Source: Anaerolineaceae bacterium oral taxon 439
GTDB lineage: Bacteria > Chloroflexota > Anaerolineae > Anaerolineales > Anaerolineaceae
Length of the DNA stretch: 64,000 bases
Direction of reading: 5' to 3'
Assembly: GCA_001717545.1 (NCBI GenBank)
Contig: CP017039.1
Span: 2,356,001 to 2,420,000 of the forward strand
The first letter of the stretch is position 1, and each line of letters starts with the position of its first letter. Position numbers and translations under genes: made by a program. Under the pieces are notes generated by a model. The model made no database searches. It was given only the letters and a program-made list of their open reading frames with translations, and was not told where the DNA came from. Positions 52,119 to 61,512 of this stretch are shown in pieces.

Positions 52119-53486
52119 ATGAAAAATATAAACAGTTTGCTGAGTAAAGTTCTACCTATATCTCTTGCAGAGCAGAAAGAATTATTGGAAATAACGAAGA
52201 ATGATATTCTCAAAGAAATCGGTAAAGTGCTGGAGTTTGATCAAGTTGTCACAGACGAGCTTAAACATATATTTATTTCAGAATTATTAAATATATCTAC
52301 TGCGCTGCAAGACATAATTCAAGAAATAACTCATAATAATCTAGCATGGAAAAGCGACACAGAGAAGCTACACCTTTTGTTGGAGAAAAGCCTACAAGAG
52401 TTAAAGGATACCAATAATCACATTCAAATATTTCATCAAAGAGAAAAGGACATACACGACAAGATCTGTAATCTTGAGTGCAATCTTGCAAATAATCATG
52501 CCCAATTATTTGGGATACTGAATCACATAAGAGAATTGGAAGAATACAGAGGGGCTCTTTATTACATAAAAGAGGAGTATGGCTATTACAAGGATGAATT
52601 ACATAACGGATTTATAGCGATACCAAACTTTAAAGACAGGTATAAATCATTAACAAAAGGTCTACCACCAACAAGCATAGAAACTATTTCACTTATTATT
52701 AACAGATTAAAGACCCGTTATGAGATGGATTATCCAGTCTTAAATATATTTAGTTTTGAAGAGCAACAACAAATTCGAACACTTAGAGATCATTTCTATT
52801 CAAATATCATCTGTTTAGATGACGATGTTTTTTGCTACAAAAATTTCTTGTTACCTATTATGCATTTTGAGCCTTGTGTTTTTTATTATCAACACTCAAT
52901 TAATAAAATCAAAAATATTAAATCCATAGAAAGCAAAGATATAATTGATGCTGGTGGATTTATTGGCGACTCAGCTTTAATTTTTGCACCATTAACAACA
53001 CGTAGTGTAATTTCATTTGAGCCAGATCCAAATAATTTCGCAAATCTTTTAGAGACGATAAGGCTTAATCAATTGAAAAATGTAGTTGCTGAGAATCTGG
53101 CTCTTAGTGATAAAAACGAACGAATAAAATTTAGTCTCAATGGAACAAGTAGTTCAATTCATCCGAACAACTCTTTTGAATACACAGATGAAATTGAAGT
53201 AGACGCCATATCGTTAGACGATTACGTTGAGAAGAACAATCTGGTCGTAGGCCTAATTAAAACAGATCTTGAGGGCGCGGAACAGGAATTTCTCCGAGGA
53301 GCTATCAATACGATAAAAAAATATAAACCGATTTTACTTATCAGTATTTACCACAGCATCGACGATTTCCTAGATATTAAGCCCATGATCGAAAGCTGGG
53401 ATTTAGGGTATCATTTTGAAATTGTAAAACCGGTTGATGGAAGTATCATGTTCGAAACAATGCTGATCGCGGAAGTTTATGAATAG
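52119..53486 (+). CDS. FkbM-family methyltransferase with coiled-coil N-terminus
   Basis: A 455-residue protein. Residues about 1-170 are predicted helical and coiled-coil (LHLLLEKSLQELKDTNNHIQ and similar). The C-terminal 190 residues are a SAM-dependent FkbM methyltransferase: IIDAGGFIGDSALIF (SAM loop), VISFEPDPNNFANLL, VDAISLDDYV and LIKTDLEGAEQEFLRGA. It probably O-methylates a sugar of the glycan or its chain end; a coiled coil could act as ruler or tether, as in chain-length-controlling enzymes, but that is inference. AT-rich like the GT8 gene, 86 bp upstream. Confidence 0.85.
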   Translation: MKNINSLLSKVLPISLAEQKELLEITKNDILKEIGKVLEFDQVVTDELKHIFISELLNISTALQDIIQEITHNNLAWKSDTEKLHLLLEKSLQELKDTNNHIQIFHQREKDIHDKICNLECNLANNHAQLFGILNHIRELEEYRGALYYIKEEYGYYKDELHNGFIAIPNFKDRYKSLTKGLPPTSIETISLIINRLKTRYEMDYPVLNIFSFEEQQQIRTLRDHFYSNIICLDDDVFCYKNFLLPIMHFEPCVFYYQHSINKIKNIKSIESKDIIDAGGFIGDSALIFAPLTTRSVISFEPDPNNFANLLETIRLNQLKNVVAENLALSDKNERIKFSLNGTSSSIHPNNSFEYTDEIEVDAISLDDYVEKNNLVVGLIKTDLEGAEQEFLRGAINTIKKYKPILLISIYHSIDDFLDIKPMIESWDLGYHFEIVKPVDGSIMFETMLIAEVYE

Positions 53487-53500
53487 ATTTAGGAGATCTT

Positions 53501-54568
53501 ATGATTGGGCTGGATTTTTATAAAGGCAAAAACGTCCTAATTACTGGACATACTGGATTTAAAGGAACTTGGATGTGCCAGGTTTTATTGTACTTGGACG
53601 CAAATATCACAGGATATAGTTTAGAGCCACCGACGAAACCATCTTTATTTGAATTATTAAAAATGGGAGAAAAAATCAACAGCGTCATTGGGGATATCCG
53701 TAATTTAGAAAAACTGGAATCTGTATTCGGCAATATCCAACCTGAAATCGTTATTCATCTCGCAGCGCAACCAATCGTAAGAGATAGTTACAAACTTCCC
53801 CATTACACATACGAAACAAATGTAATGGGGACAGTTAATATTTTGGAATGCGTAAGAAAATTTGATTGCGTAAAAAGCTTTTTAAATATCACGACAGATA
53901 AAGTTTATCACAATAAAGAATGGGTTTGGGGCTACCGAGAGAATGAGCCACTTGATGGATTCGATCCATACTCTAACAGCAAAAGCTGTTCTGAATTGGT
54001 AACGCACTGCTATAAAAACAGCTTCTTTTCGGATAAGGCTGTAGCAATTTCTACTGCAAGAGCCGGAAACGTCATTGGCGGCGGCGATTTCGCAAACGAT
54101 AGAATCATTCCGGATTGTATTCGAGCCGTTCAAGAAAACAAGGAGATTATCGTCAGAAATCCTTATTCCACGAGACCATACCAACATGTTTTAGAACCGG
54201 TGCTCGCTTATTTGATGATCGCGCAAAAACAATACGAAAATCCGTCTTACCAAGGTTGGTATAATGTTGGCCCGGACGATTGTGATTGTGTTACAACAGG
54301 GAAACTGGTTGATACATTCTGTAAAACGTGGGGAGACGGTGTCAGTTGGAAAAATGTAGCTGAGAATAACGCTCCACACGAAGCAAATTTCTTAAAATTA
54401 GACTGCACGAAAATAAAATCTGTTTTTGGATGGAACCCCAGATGGGGGATTCAGGAAGCGATTCAGAAAACATGTGAATGGAACAAAGTATGGTTCTCCA
54501 AAGGAAGCATACCGAATATCATGGATCAACAGATAAGAGAATTTTTAGGGAAAGATATTGACTTATGA
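53501..54568 (+). CDS. rfbG: CDP-glucose 4,6-dehydratase
   Basis: A 355-residue SDR-family enzyme converting CDP-glucose to CDP-4-keto-6-deoxyglucose. NAD loop: NVLITGHTGFKGTWM; catalytic region: NITTDKVYHNKEWVWGYREN and YSNSKSCSELV (YxxxK); substrate region: RAGNVIGGGDFANDRIIPDC. Length and motifs match RfbG. A GGAGATCTT leader precedes the ATG. The stop overlaps the next gene by 4 bp (ATGA), so dehydratase and reductase are made together. Confidence 0.95.
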   Translation: MIGLDFYKGKNVLITGHTGFKGTWMCQVLLYLDANITGYSLEPPTKPSLFELLKMGEKINSVIGDIRNLEKLESVFGNIQPEIVIHLAAQPIVRDSYKLPHYTYETNVMGTVNILECVRKFDCVKSFLNITTDKVYHNKEWVWGYRENEPLDGFDPYSNSKSCSELVTHCYKNSFFSDKAVAISTARAGNVIGGGDFANDRIIPDCIRAVQENKEIIVRNPYSTRPYQHVLEPVLAYLMIAQKQYENPSYQGWYNVGPDDCDCVTTGKLVDTFCKTWGDGVSWKNVAENNAPHEANFLKLDCTKIKSVFGWNPRWGIQEAIQKTCEWNKVWFSKGSIPNIMDQQIREFLGKDIDL

Positions 54569-55488
54569 AAAAAGTAATTGTGACCGGAGCAAACGGCTTT
54601 GTCGGCAGTGCAACCGTCAAAGTATTACTGGAAGAAGGAATGGAAGTTTATGCTATCGACCTACGTGGGCATCAAAATAATCTTCCCGAACAAAAAAATT
54701 TGCATTTTATTCCATGCGATCTAGATAATATTGAATCGCTACAAACATTAATTCCATCAAATGCAATGTTAGATACGTTCTACCACTTTGCATGGGCAGG
54801 AAGCGCTGGATCTGAACGAGCCAACACAAAACTTCAACTCCAAAACGCGCAATGGACAATTGATGCGTTAAGAACTGCCAAGAAACTCGGGTGCAGCAGG
54901 TTCATTTGTGCAGGAAGCATCATGGAACATGAAACCATCGCAGCCACTTACAAACAGGGAAATAAACCAGGATTAGCATATATCTATGGAGGTGGAAAAG
55001 TCATTGCACATATTATGGCCTCGTCGGTTGCTGCGGAAGAAAAAATAGATCTAATTTGGGCCAAAATCACAAATGCTTATGGAGTAGGCGAATTGAGTCC
55101 CCGATTAGTCAATACAACCATACGAAAAGTAATTCATGGGCAGCCGCCCCAATTTACTTCCGGAACGCAGAATTACGATTTTGTATACATCGATGATGTT
55201 GCTCTTGCGTTCTATCTAATCGGAAAAAATGGGAAACCGTTCCATTCTTATCTTATAGGAAGCTCCAATGCCAAGCCATTAAAAGAATTTTTATTGGAAA
55301 TGAAAAAATCGATTGCACCTGATTTGGACTTTATCTTTGGAGATATTCCCTTCACGGGGATTGATTTGCCGCTAAGTGAATTTGATTGTACAGAAACGGA
55401 AAAAGACACGGGATTCAAAGCAAAAGTCTGTTTTGCCGAGGGGACAAGACGAACGATGGATTGGCTAAAATCGCAAGAGAGAAAATAA
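54565..55488 (+). CDS. SDR reductase/epimerase for a CDP-deoxysugar
   Basis: A 307-residue extended SDR with NAD(P) loop VIVTGANGFVGSATVKVLLE and catalytic YGGGK in AYIYGGGKVIAHIM. Position directly behind rfbG suggests it reduces or epimerises CDP-4-keto-6-deoxyhexose, like RfbJ-type abequose synthase or related reductases. No rfbH (3-dehydrase) is present in the cluster, so the product is more likely a 6-deoxyhexose than a 3,6-dideoxyhexose. It overlaps rfbG by 4 bp and lies 2 bp before the epimerase gene. Confidence 0.82.
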   Translation: MKKVIVTGANGFVGSATVKVLLEEGMEVYAIDLRGHQNNLPEQKNLHFIPCDLDNIESLQTLIPSNAMLDTFYHFAWAGSAGSERANTKLQLQNAQWTIDALRTAKKLGCSRFICAGSIMEHETIAATYKQGNKPGLAYIYGGGKVIAHIMASSVAAEEKIDLIWAKITNAYGVGELSPRLVNTTIRKVIHGQPPQFTSGTQNYDFVYIDDVALAFYLIGKNGKPFHSYLIGSSNAKPLKEFLLEMKKSIAPDLDFIFGDIPFTGIDLPLSEFDCTETEKDTGFKAKVCFAEGTRRTMDWLKSQERK

Positions 55489-55490
55489 TT

Positions 55491-56066
55491 ATGATTCAAA
55501 AATTTGAGTTCCACAACACTGAAATCGAAGGCTTAGTTCTCGTAGTTCCATTTAACGCAGACGACAATCGTGGATTGTTTACTAAAGACTATTCGAAAGA
55601 AATTTTTGAACAAAACGGGATAAAGCATGAACTCGCAGAAGTTTTTTACACGACCTCTTATAAAGGCGTCATTCGTGCAATTCATTTTCAAAGAGAGAAA
55701 CAACAGCCAAAGTTAGTTCGTTGTATTTACGGGAGCATATATGATGTTGTCGTTGATCTGCGAAAAGATAGTCCAACATTCATGAAATGGCTGGGCTTTG
55801 AACTTACACGTGAGAATCGGATGGAGTTAATAGTCCCTGCCGGCTGCGGACATGGGTATTTGGTATTGGAAGAATCTATCGTTTCATACAAGTGCGCTGA
55901 AAAATTCTATGGAGAATATGACGATGGAATCTTGTGGAACGATAAAGAGATTGCGATCAACTGGCCATTAAATCGGATTGGTGGAATTAAAAACATTATC
56001 TTATCAGACAAGGATAAGGAGCTAAATTCTTTCGCACGGTTTATGGAACTATACGGTGGATTTTAG
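55491..56066 (+). CDS. RmlC-like sugar 3,5-epimerase
   Basis: A 191-residue cupin of the dTDP-4-keto-6-deoxyglucose 3,5-epimerase family. The start at 55491 follows the reductase stop directly; a longer frame overlapping the reductase gene is less likely. The catalytic His is in VIRAIHFQREKQQP, and the Asp/Tyr region is represented by WNDKEIAINWP. In this cluster the nucleotide is CDP, not dTDP, since rfbF and rfbG are present and rmlA/rmlB are not, so it likely epimerises CDP-4-keto-6-deoxyglucose at C3 and/or C5 before reduction. This substrate is inference. Confidence 0.85.
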   Translation: MIQKFEFHNTEIEGLVLVVPFNADDNRGLFTKDYSKEIFEQNGIKHELAEVFYTTSYKGVIRAIHFQREKQQPKLVRCIYGSIYDVVVDLRKDSPTFMKWLGFELTRENRMELIVPAGCGHGYLVLEESIVSYKCAEKFYGEYDDGILWNDKEIAINWPLNRIGGIKNIILSDKDKELNSFARFMELYGGF

Positions 56067-56080
56067 GACAGGATAAAAGA

Positions 56081-57235
56081 ATGGATTGTTTAGTCATTGG
56101 ATGCGGTTTATCAGGCGCAGTAGTCGCGCGTTTCTTAGCTGAGGAATGCAATAAAAAAGTTGTAATATGGGATAGAAGATCCCATATTGCTGGGAACATG
56201 TACGATTGCAATGATGAACATGGCATCTTGATTCATAAATATGGTCCTCATACGTTTCATACAAAAGAGAGATATCTTTATGATTATGTTCGCAGATTTG
56301 CGAAATGGAAAGAATTTAAACTGACCTGCATGGCGAAGATCGATGGGAAATGTACTCCTACGCCTTTCAATTTTACAACGATAGACGCTTATTATTCTGA
56401 AAATGATGCAAACAGGTTGAAGAAACGCATCAAAGAAGTCTTCGGAGATCAAGAAACTGCAACGGTTGTCGAATTGCTTGAAAGTAAAGACACCTATATC
56501 CAGGAATTCGCGGAATTTTTATTTCAAAAGGACTACAGCCTTTATACGGCAAAACAGTGGGGTATACCAGCGAAAGAAGTAGATCCAAGCATATTGAAAC
56601 GTGTACCTGTGAGGTTTTCTTATAAGAACGGATACTTTGATGACGCATACCAAGTTATGCCGGAAAAATCCTACGTCAGTTTTTTTGAAGGGTTGCTGAA
56701 TCACAACAATATCAATGTTGAATTAGGGATTGAATCATTACATCACTTACAAATATCTAATGACAATCAGTTATTATTAAATGGGGCAATTAACAACAAG
56801 CCAGTTATCTACACAGGAGCATTAGACGAACTTCTCTCCATGCAATATGGAAGTCTTCCATACAGAACGCTACAATTCGATTGGAAATTTGAGAACATAG
56901 AGAGCTTTCAAGATGCGCCTGTTGTTGCGTATCCTCAAGCCCCAGACTATACAAGAATTACAGAATATAAAAAACTACCTGTTCAAAACGTACAGGGAAC
57001 AACTTACGCGGTTGAATATTCATTAAAATATGAACATCGCCGATCTATGGAGCCCTATTATCCTGTTCTGACGGAGCAAAGTATAAGGCAATATGAACAA
57101 TACAGAGAGAGAGCAAAGAAAATCAAGAATTTATTTTTTTGCGGAAGACTAGCAGATTTTAAATACTACAATATGGATCAAGCACTGAAAAGAGCATTAG
57201 AGCTCTGTAATGAGCTGAAATCATACATAAATTAA
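56081..57235 (+). CDS. glf: UDP-galactopyranose mutase
   Basis: A 384-residue FAD protein that converts UDP-galactopyranose to UDP-galactofuranose. FAD loop: CLVIGCGLSGAVVARFLAE; family motifs: RSHIAGNMYD, HKYGPHTFHT, YSLYTAKQWG and the C-terminal FCGRLADFKYYNMDQAL. It indicates galactofuranose in the exported glycan. It is the last gene of the cluster, 14 bp after the epimerase gene. The next 117 bp (57236-57352) hold C-rich sequence and possibly the dnaE promoter (TACAAT at about 57326-57331). Confidence 0.95.
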   Translation: MDCLVIGCGLSGAVVARFLAEECNKKVVIWDRRSHIAGNMYDCNDEHGILIHKYGPHTFHTKERYLYDYVRRFAKWKEFKLTCMAKIDGKCTPTPFNFTTIDAYYSENDANRLKKRIKEVFGDQETATVVELLESKDTYIQEFAEFLFQKDYSLYTAKQWGIPAKEVDPSILKRVPVRFSYKNGYFDDAYQVMPEKSYVSFFEGLLNHNNINVELGIESLHHLQISNDNQLLLNGAINNKPVIYTGALDELLSMQYGSLPYRTLQFDWKFENIESFQDAPVVAYPQAPDYTRITEYKKLPVQNVQGTTYAVEYSLKYEHRRSMEPYYPVLTEQSIRQYEQYRERAKKIKNLFFCGRLADFKYYNMDQALKRALELCNELKSYIN

Positions 57236-57352
57236 AAGATAAGCAAATATCAGCCATAGGCAGAATCCAAAAACCACCAAAATATTTAATTATACTCCTC
57301 TCCCCACCCCACCCCCGAAAATGCACTACAATTAACCGGGGGTTATCTCACT

Positions 57353-60300
57353 ATGTCATTCGTTCATCTTCACGTTCACACCGAATACTCACTACTCGAC
57401 GGGTTTTCCAAGATTAACAAACTCATGGACCGCGTCAAAGAAATGAACATGCCCGCCGTCGCCATCACCGACCACGGCACCATGTTCGGCGTCGTCGAGT
57501 TCTACAAAGCCGCAAAAGCCAAAGGCGTAAAACCCATCATCGGCGTCGAAGCCTACCTTGCCAGAAAGAAACTCACCGACAAAACCGCCAACGACAAAGG
57601 ATCGAGCCATCTCCTCCTCCTCGCCGAAAATCAGCAAGGCTATCAGAACCTGCTCCAGCTTTCGTCCATCGCGCAGCTCGACGGCTTCTACTATCACCCG
57701 CGGATCGATCATGAAACGCTCGAAAAATACGCCGACGGCCTGATCTGTACCTCCGGCTGCATGGCGGCGGAAATACCGCGCGCGATCGAACGCGGCGATC
57801 TCGCCGACGCCCGCGCCAAAATCGAATGGTATCTTGAACGCTTCGGCCGCGACCGCTTCTTCCTCGAGCTCCAGGAGCACGACATCCCCGAAATCAAGAA
57901 ACTCAACAAAGCCCTCCTCCAGCTCGGGAAAGAATACAACCTGCGCTTCATCGCCACTAACGACGCCCATTACATCGACCCGGACGACTGGAAATACCAG
58001 GACGTCATGCTCGCGATTCAAACCGGCGCCAACCTGACCGACGAGAACCGGTTCCGCATGTCCGATCGCTCATATTACCTGCGTTCGCCGGAAGAGATGG
58101 AAAGAATATTCGGCTCCGTCCCCGAATCGCTGAAAAATACGCTGGAAATCGCCGAACGCTGCAACGTCTGCCTCGATACCGATACCCATCACCTGCCGAT
58201 CTTCCCCGTCCCCGTCGGTCAGACCGACCAATCCGAACTGCGCCGCCTCTGCGAAGAGGGACTCGTCGACCGATACGGCGATCGCGCACGGACCGACCCG
58301 GCGATCCGCGAACGAATCGAAAAAGAACTCCGGATTATTCATCAAATGGGTTTCGATTCATACTTCCTGATCGTTCACGACCTGATCCGGTTCGCACGGG
58401 AACAGAATATCTGGTATAACGTTCGCGGCTCCGGCGCAGGCTCGATCGTCGCTTACACGCTTAAAATCACTCCGATCGACCCGCTCGATTTCAAACTCAT
58501 CTTCGAACGCTTCCTCAACCCGGAACGCATCTCCATGCCCGATATCGACCTCGATATCCAGGACGATAAACGTTTCCTCATGCTGCAATACTGCTCCGAC
58601 AAGTACGGCGCAGATCACGTTTCGCAAATTATCACCTTCAATACCCTCGGCGCGAAAGGCGCGATCCGCGACGTCGGCCGAGTTTTAGGAATCCCGCTTC
58701 AGGAAGTCGACCAGCTCTGCAAGCTCATCCCAGCCGGAATCAAAATGCCCGGGAGCGGCGACGCGATTACGCTGCGGAACTGTATGAACGAAATCGTCGA
58801 GTTCCGCGAGGCCGCGAACGCCAACCCCCGCTATCAGGAACTCATCAAAATCGCGTCCGAAATGGAAGGGATCACCCGGAACGTCGGGACCCACGCCGCC
58901 GGCGTGATTATCACGGATAAACCGATCATCGAATATGCACCGCTTCATCGCCCCACCTCGGGGTCCGACGACAACCCCATCAAATCCGTCGCGCAGTTCG
59001 AAATGAACGTCGTTGACCAGATGGGCCTCCTCAAAGTCGATTTCTTAGGATTAGCGACCCTGACGATCATGCAGCGCTGCTGCGCCATGATCAAAAAACG
59101 CCACGGCCGCGAGCTGACGTTGACCAATATTCCCTCGGACGACCCCGAAACCTACCAGTATATCTGCGAAGGGCATACCGCCGGAATCTTCCAGCTGGAA
59201 AGCCCGGGAATGACACGGAATATTATCGAAATGAAGCCCCATAAACTCAGCCATATTATCGCCATGGTCGCGCTTTACCGCCCCGGACCGATGGACTTCA
59301 TTCCCACCTACATCGCCTGCATGCACGGACAGCAGCAGCCGACCTATCTGCATGAAAAAATGATTCCGATTTTCGAGGAAACCTTCGGGATCCCCGTTTA
59401 CCAGGAACAGATCATGTTCGCCGCGCAGGAACTCGGGGGCTATACCGCGGCCGAATCCGACATGCTCCGGAAAGTCATCTCCAAAAAGAAAAAAGCCGAA
59501 GTCGAGAAACATCGCGAAAAATTCGTCAACGGCTGCGTCGCGAACGGAATCGAACGGCATACCGCCGAAGAAATCTTTAGAAACTGGGAACAGTTCGCGA
59601 ACTACGGCTTTAATAAGAGCCATGCCGCCGACTACGGCCTCCTCTCAATCCAGACCGCCTTCCTCAAGAAACACTATACGATCGAATACATGAGCGCGAC
59701 GCTCGACGCCAACCATGGCGATTCGGCGAAAGTCGCGTTTTATATCAACGAATGCCGTAATTTGGGGATCGACGTCCTCCCGCCGCAGCTCAACGCATCC
59801 GACTGGGAATTCACCGTCGAAGACACGCCGCAAAACAAAAGTCAGATCCGCTTCGGCTTCGGCGCGGTCAAGAACGCCGGGAAAGCGGCGATTGAACTGA
59901 TCGTCAGCGAGCGCAGCGAAAACGGGCCTTTTCAGGACCTCGACAACTTCGCGGAACGCGTCGACCTGAAACTCGTCGGACGGCGGACGCTGGAAAGCCT
60001 GATCAAAGTCGGCGCGCTCGACGACTTCGGCGAACGGGGGAAACTCCTCGTCGGATTGGACCGGATTATCGCCGCCAGCGGCGCGAATAAAAAGGGAAAA
60101 GAAACCGGCCAGTTTGACATGTTCGAACTGATGTCGATCGGATCGGTCCATATCGAACTCGAGGAAACCGCCCCGGTCGACGAAAACGAAAAACTCTTCT
60201 GGGAACGCGATCTCCTCGGCCTTTTCGTCTCGGATCATCCGCTCCACGCCTACCAAAAAACGCTCAGGAAACGCGGCGCTGTCCCGATCCATCAATTCGA

Positions 60301-61354
60301 TAAAATCCAGAACCAGGGGCAGGTCACCGTTGGAGGAATCGTTCAATCGATCCGGATCCTGCTGACGAAAAAAGACATGAAGCCAATGGGGAATATCCGC
60401 CTCGAAGACGCCAACGGAGACGTGATCGACGTTACCTTCTTCCCCGCCGTCTGGGACCGCGTCATGGACATCGTTAAAACCGACGCGCTCCTGATCCTGC
60501 ATGGGCGTCTCGATAAAACACGGCTCACGCCCCAGATTACCGCCAACAGCGCGGAAAAACTCGATCGGACCGACGACGAAACGGTTCTCGAATCCTTCGC
60601 CGATAATTTCAGCGAAAGCGATTACGCCGACGAGCTGACCGACAACAGCGCAACCGGAGACGTAAACGAAACCGCCCCCGCCGCCAGGAAAAGCGCAGCT
60701 CCCGATCCGGATTTTCCCTCATCAGCGGCGCGGGGAAATTACGAAGAAGAAAACCCGTTCAGCCTCGAAGAGTTCATCCCGGAAGACCTTCCCATCCCCA
60801 GTTCAGCGCCCGCGTTCGAAACTTACGTCGAGCCCTCCGCCCCGCTGATCCCGGAGAAACAGCCCTATTCCGTAACCGACCGCGTTTCCGATATCGCCGC
60901 CGAGCCCGCCCATACAACGGAAGAAAAAACAGCCGCGCCGCCGGAACCGGCCGAGGAGGAACAGCCGCAACCAGCCCCCGTCAAAGCCGATCCCGATGAC
61001 TTTCATAAAATCACGCTCAACGAAATCGAACGGAACCGCTCCGCGTCGTTCGCAGACACCAACGAAGAAGACGACGACCTCGCGATCTTCGACGGCCCGG
61101 TCAAGCGAAAGCTCCTGACGCTGACGATCGAAAATCAGCCGGGGCAGAAATTTGAACAGCAGCAGCACCGCCTGATCCGACTACACAGCATGATCAGCGC
61201 GTATCCAGGGAAAGACGCGTTCGCGTTCGTTATTCGCGAAGGGGGGAAATCCTTCCTGATCGAATACCCGAAACTATCCATTAAGATCAACGATGACCTT
61301 ATCCAAAAACTTCGAAAGGAATTAGGCGAAAACAACGTCGTCGTTGAATCGTAA
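57353..61354 (+). CDS. dnaE: DNA polymerase III alpha subunit
   Basis: A 1333-residue replicative polymerase. Domains in order: PHP (about 1-210; HLHVHTEYSLLDG), palm with catalytic D395/D397 in MPDIDLDIQDD and the third Asp near residue 562 (LKVDFLGLATL), fingers, helix-hairpin-helix, and an OB fold (about 990-1075). It is some 170 residues longer than the E. coli enzyme because an acidic, Pro/Ala/Glu-rich, disordered linker (about 1079-1240) precedes a compact C-terminal domain of about 90 residues. GC-rich composition marks the return to backbone. Confidence 0.96.
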   Translation: MSFVHLHVHTEYSLLDGFSKINKLMDRVKEMNMPAVAITDHGTMFGVVEFYKAAKAKGVKPIIGVEAYLARKKLTDKTANDKGSSHLLLLAENQQGYQNLLQLSSIAQLDGFYYHPRIDHETLEKYADGLICTSGCMAAEIPRAIERGDLADARAKIEWYLERFGRDRFFLELQEHDIPEIKKLNKALLQLGKEYNLRFIATNDAHYIDPDDWKYQDVMLAIQTGANLTDENRFRMSDRSYYLRSPEEMERIFGSVPESLKNTLEIAERCNVCLDTDTHHLPIFPVPVGQTDQSELRRLCEEGLVDRYGDRARTDPAIRERIEKELRIIHQMGFDSYFLIVHDLIRFAREQNIWYNVRGSGAGSIVAYTLKITPIDPLDFKLIFERFLNPERISMPDIDLDIQDDKRFLMLQYCSDKYGADHVSQIITFNTLGAKGAIRDVGRVLGIPLQEVDQLCKLIPAGIKMPGSGDAITLRNCMNEIVEFREAANANPRYQELIKIASEMEGITRNVGTHAAGVIITDKPIIEYAPLHRPTSGSDDNPIKSVAQFEMNVVDQMGLLKVDFLGLATLTIMQRCCAMIKKRHGRELTLTNIPSDDPETYQYICEGHTAGIFQLESPGMTRNIIEMKPHKLSHIIAMVALYRPGPMDFIPTYIACMHGQQQPTYLHEKMIPIFEETFGIPVYQEQIMFAAQELGGYTAAESDMLRKVISKKKKAEVEKHREKFVNGCVANGIERHTAEEIFRNWEQFANYGFNKSHAADYGLLSIQTAFLKKHYTIEYMSATLDANHGDSAKVAFYINECRNLGIDVLPPQLNASDWEFTVEDTPQNKSQIRFGFGAVKNAGKAAIELIVSERSENGPFQDLDNFAERVDLKLVGRRTLESLIKVGALDDFGERGKLLVGLDRIIAASGANKKGKETGQFDMFELMSIGSVHIELEETAPVDENEKLFWERDLLGLFVSDHPLHAYQKTLRKRGAVPIHQFDKIQNQGQVTVGGIVQSIRILLTKKDMKPMGNIRLEDANGDVIDVTFFPAVWDRVMDIVKTDALLILHGRLDKTRLTPQITANSAEKLDRTDDETVLESFADNFSESDYADELTDNSATGDVNETAPAARKSAAPDPDFPSSAARGNYEEENPFSLEEFIPEDLPIPSSAPAFETYVEPSAPLIPEKQPYSVTDRVSDIAAEPAHTTEEKTAAPPEPAEEEQPQPAPVKADPDDFHKITLNEIERNRSASFADTNEEDDDLAIFDGPVKRKLLTLTIENQPGQKFEQQQHRLIRLHSMISAYPGKDAFAFVIREGGKSFLIEYPKLSIKINDDLIQKLRKELGENNVVVES

Positions 61355-61512
61355 ACGGCGGCATTGAAGAACAGAATTATTCATCAATCATGATCGGATA
61401 TCAGGCCGAAATCGAACGATATATTACAATATAGACGGCCGTAAAAATCTTACAACCAACGTCAAGTCGATCAATAAGATTCTGTTTCAACTAACTACAG
61501 GGAGAGTCAAAC

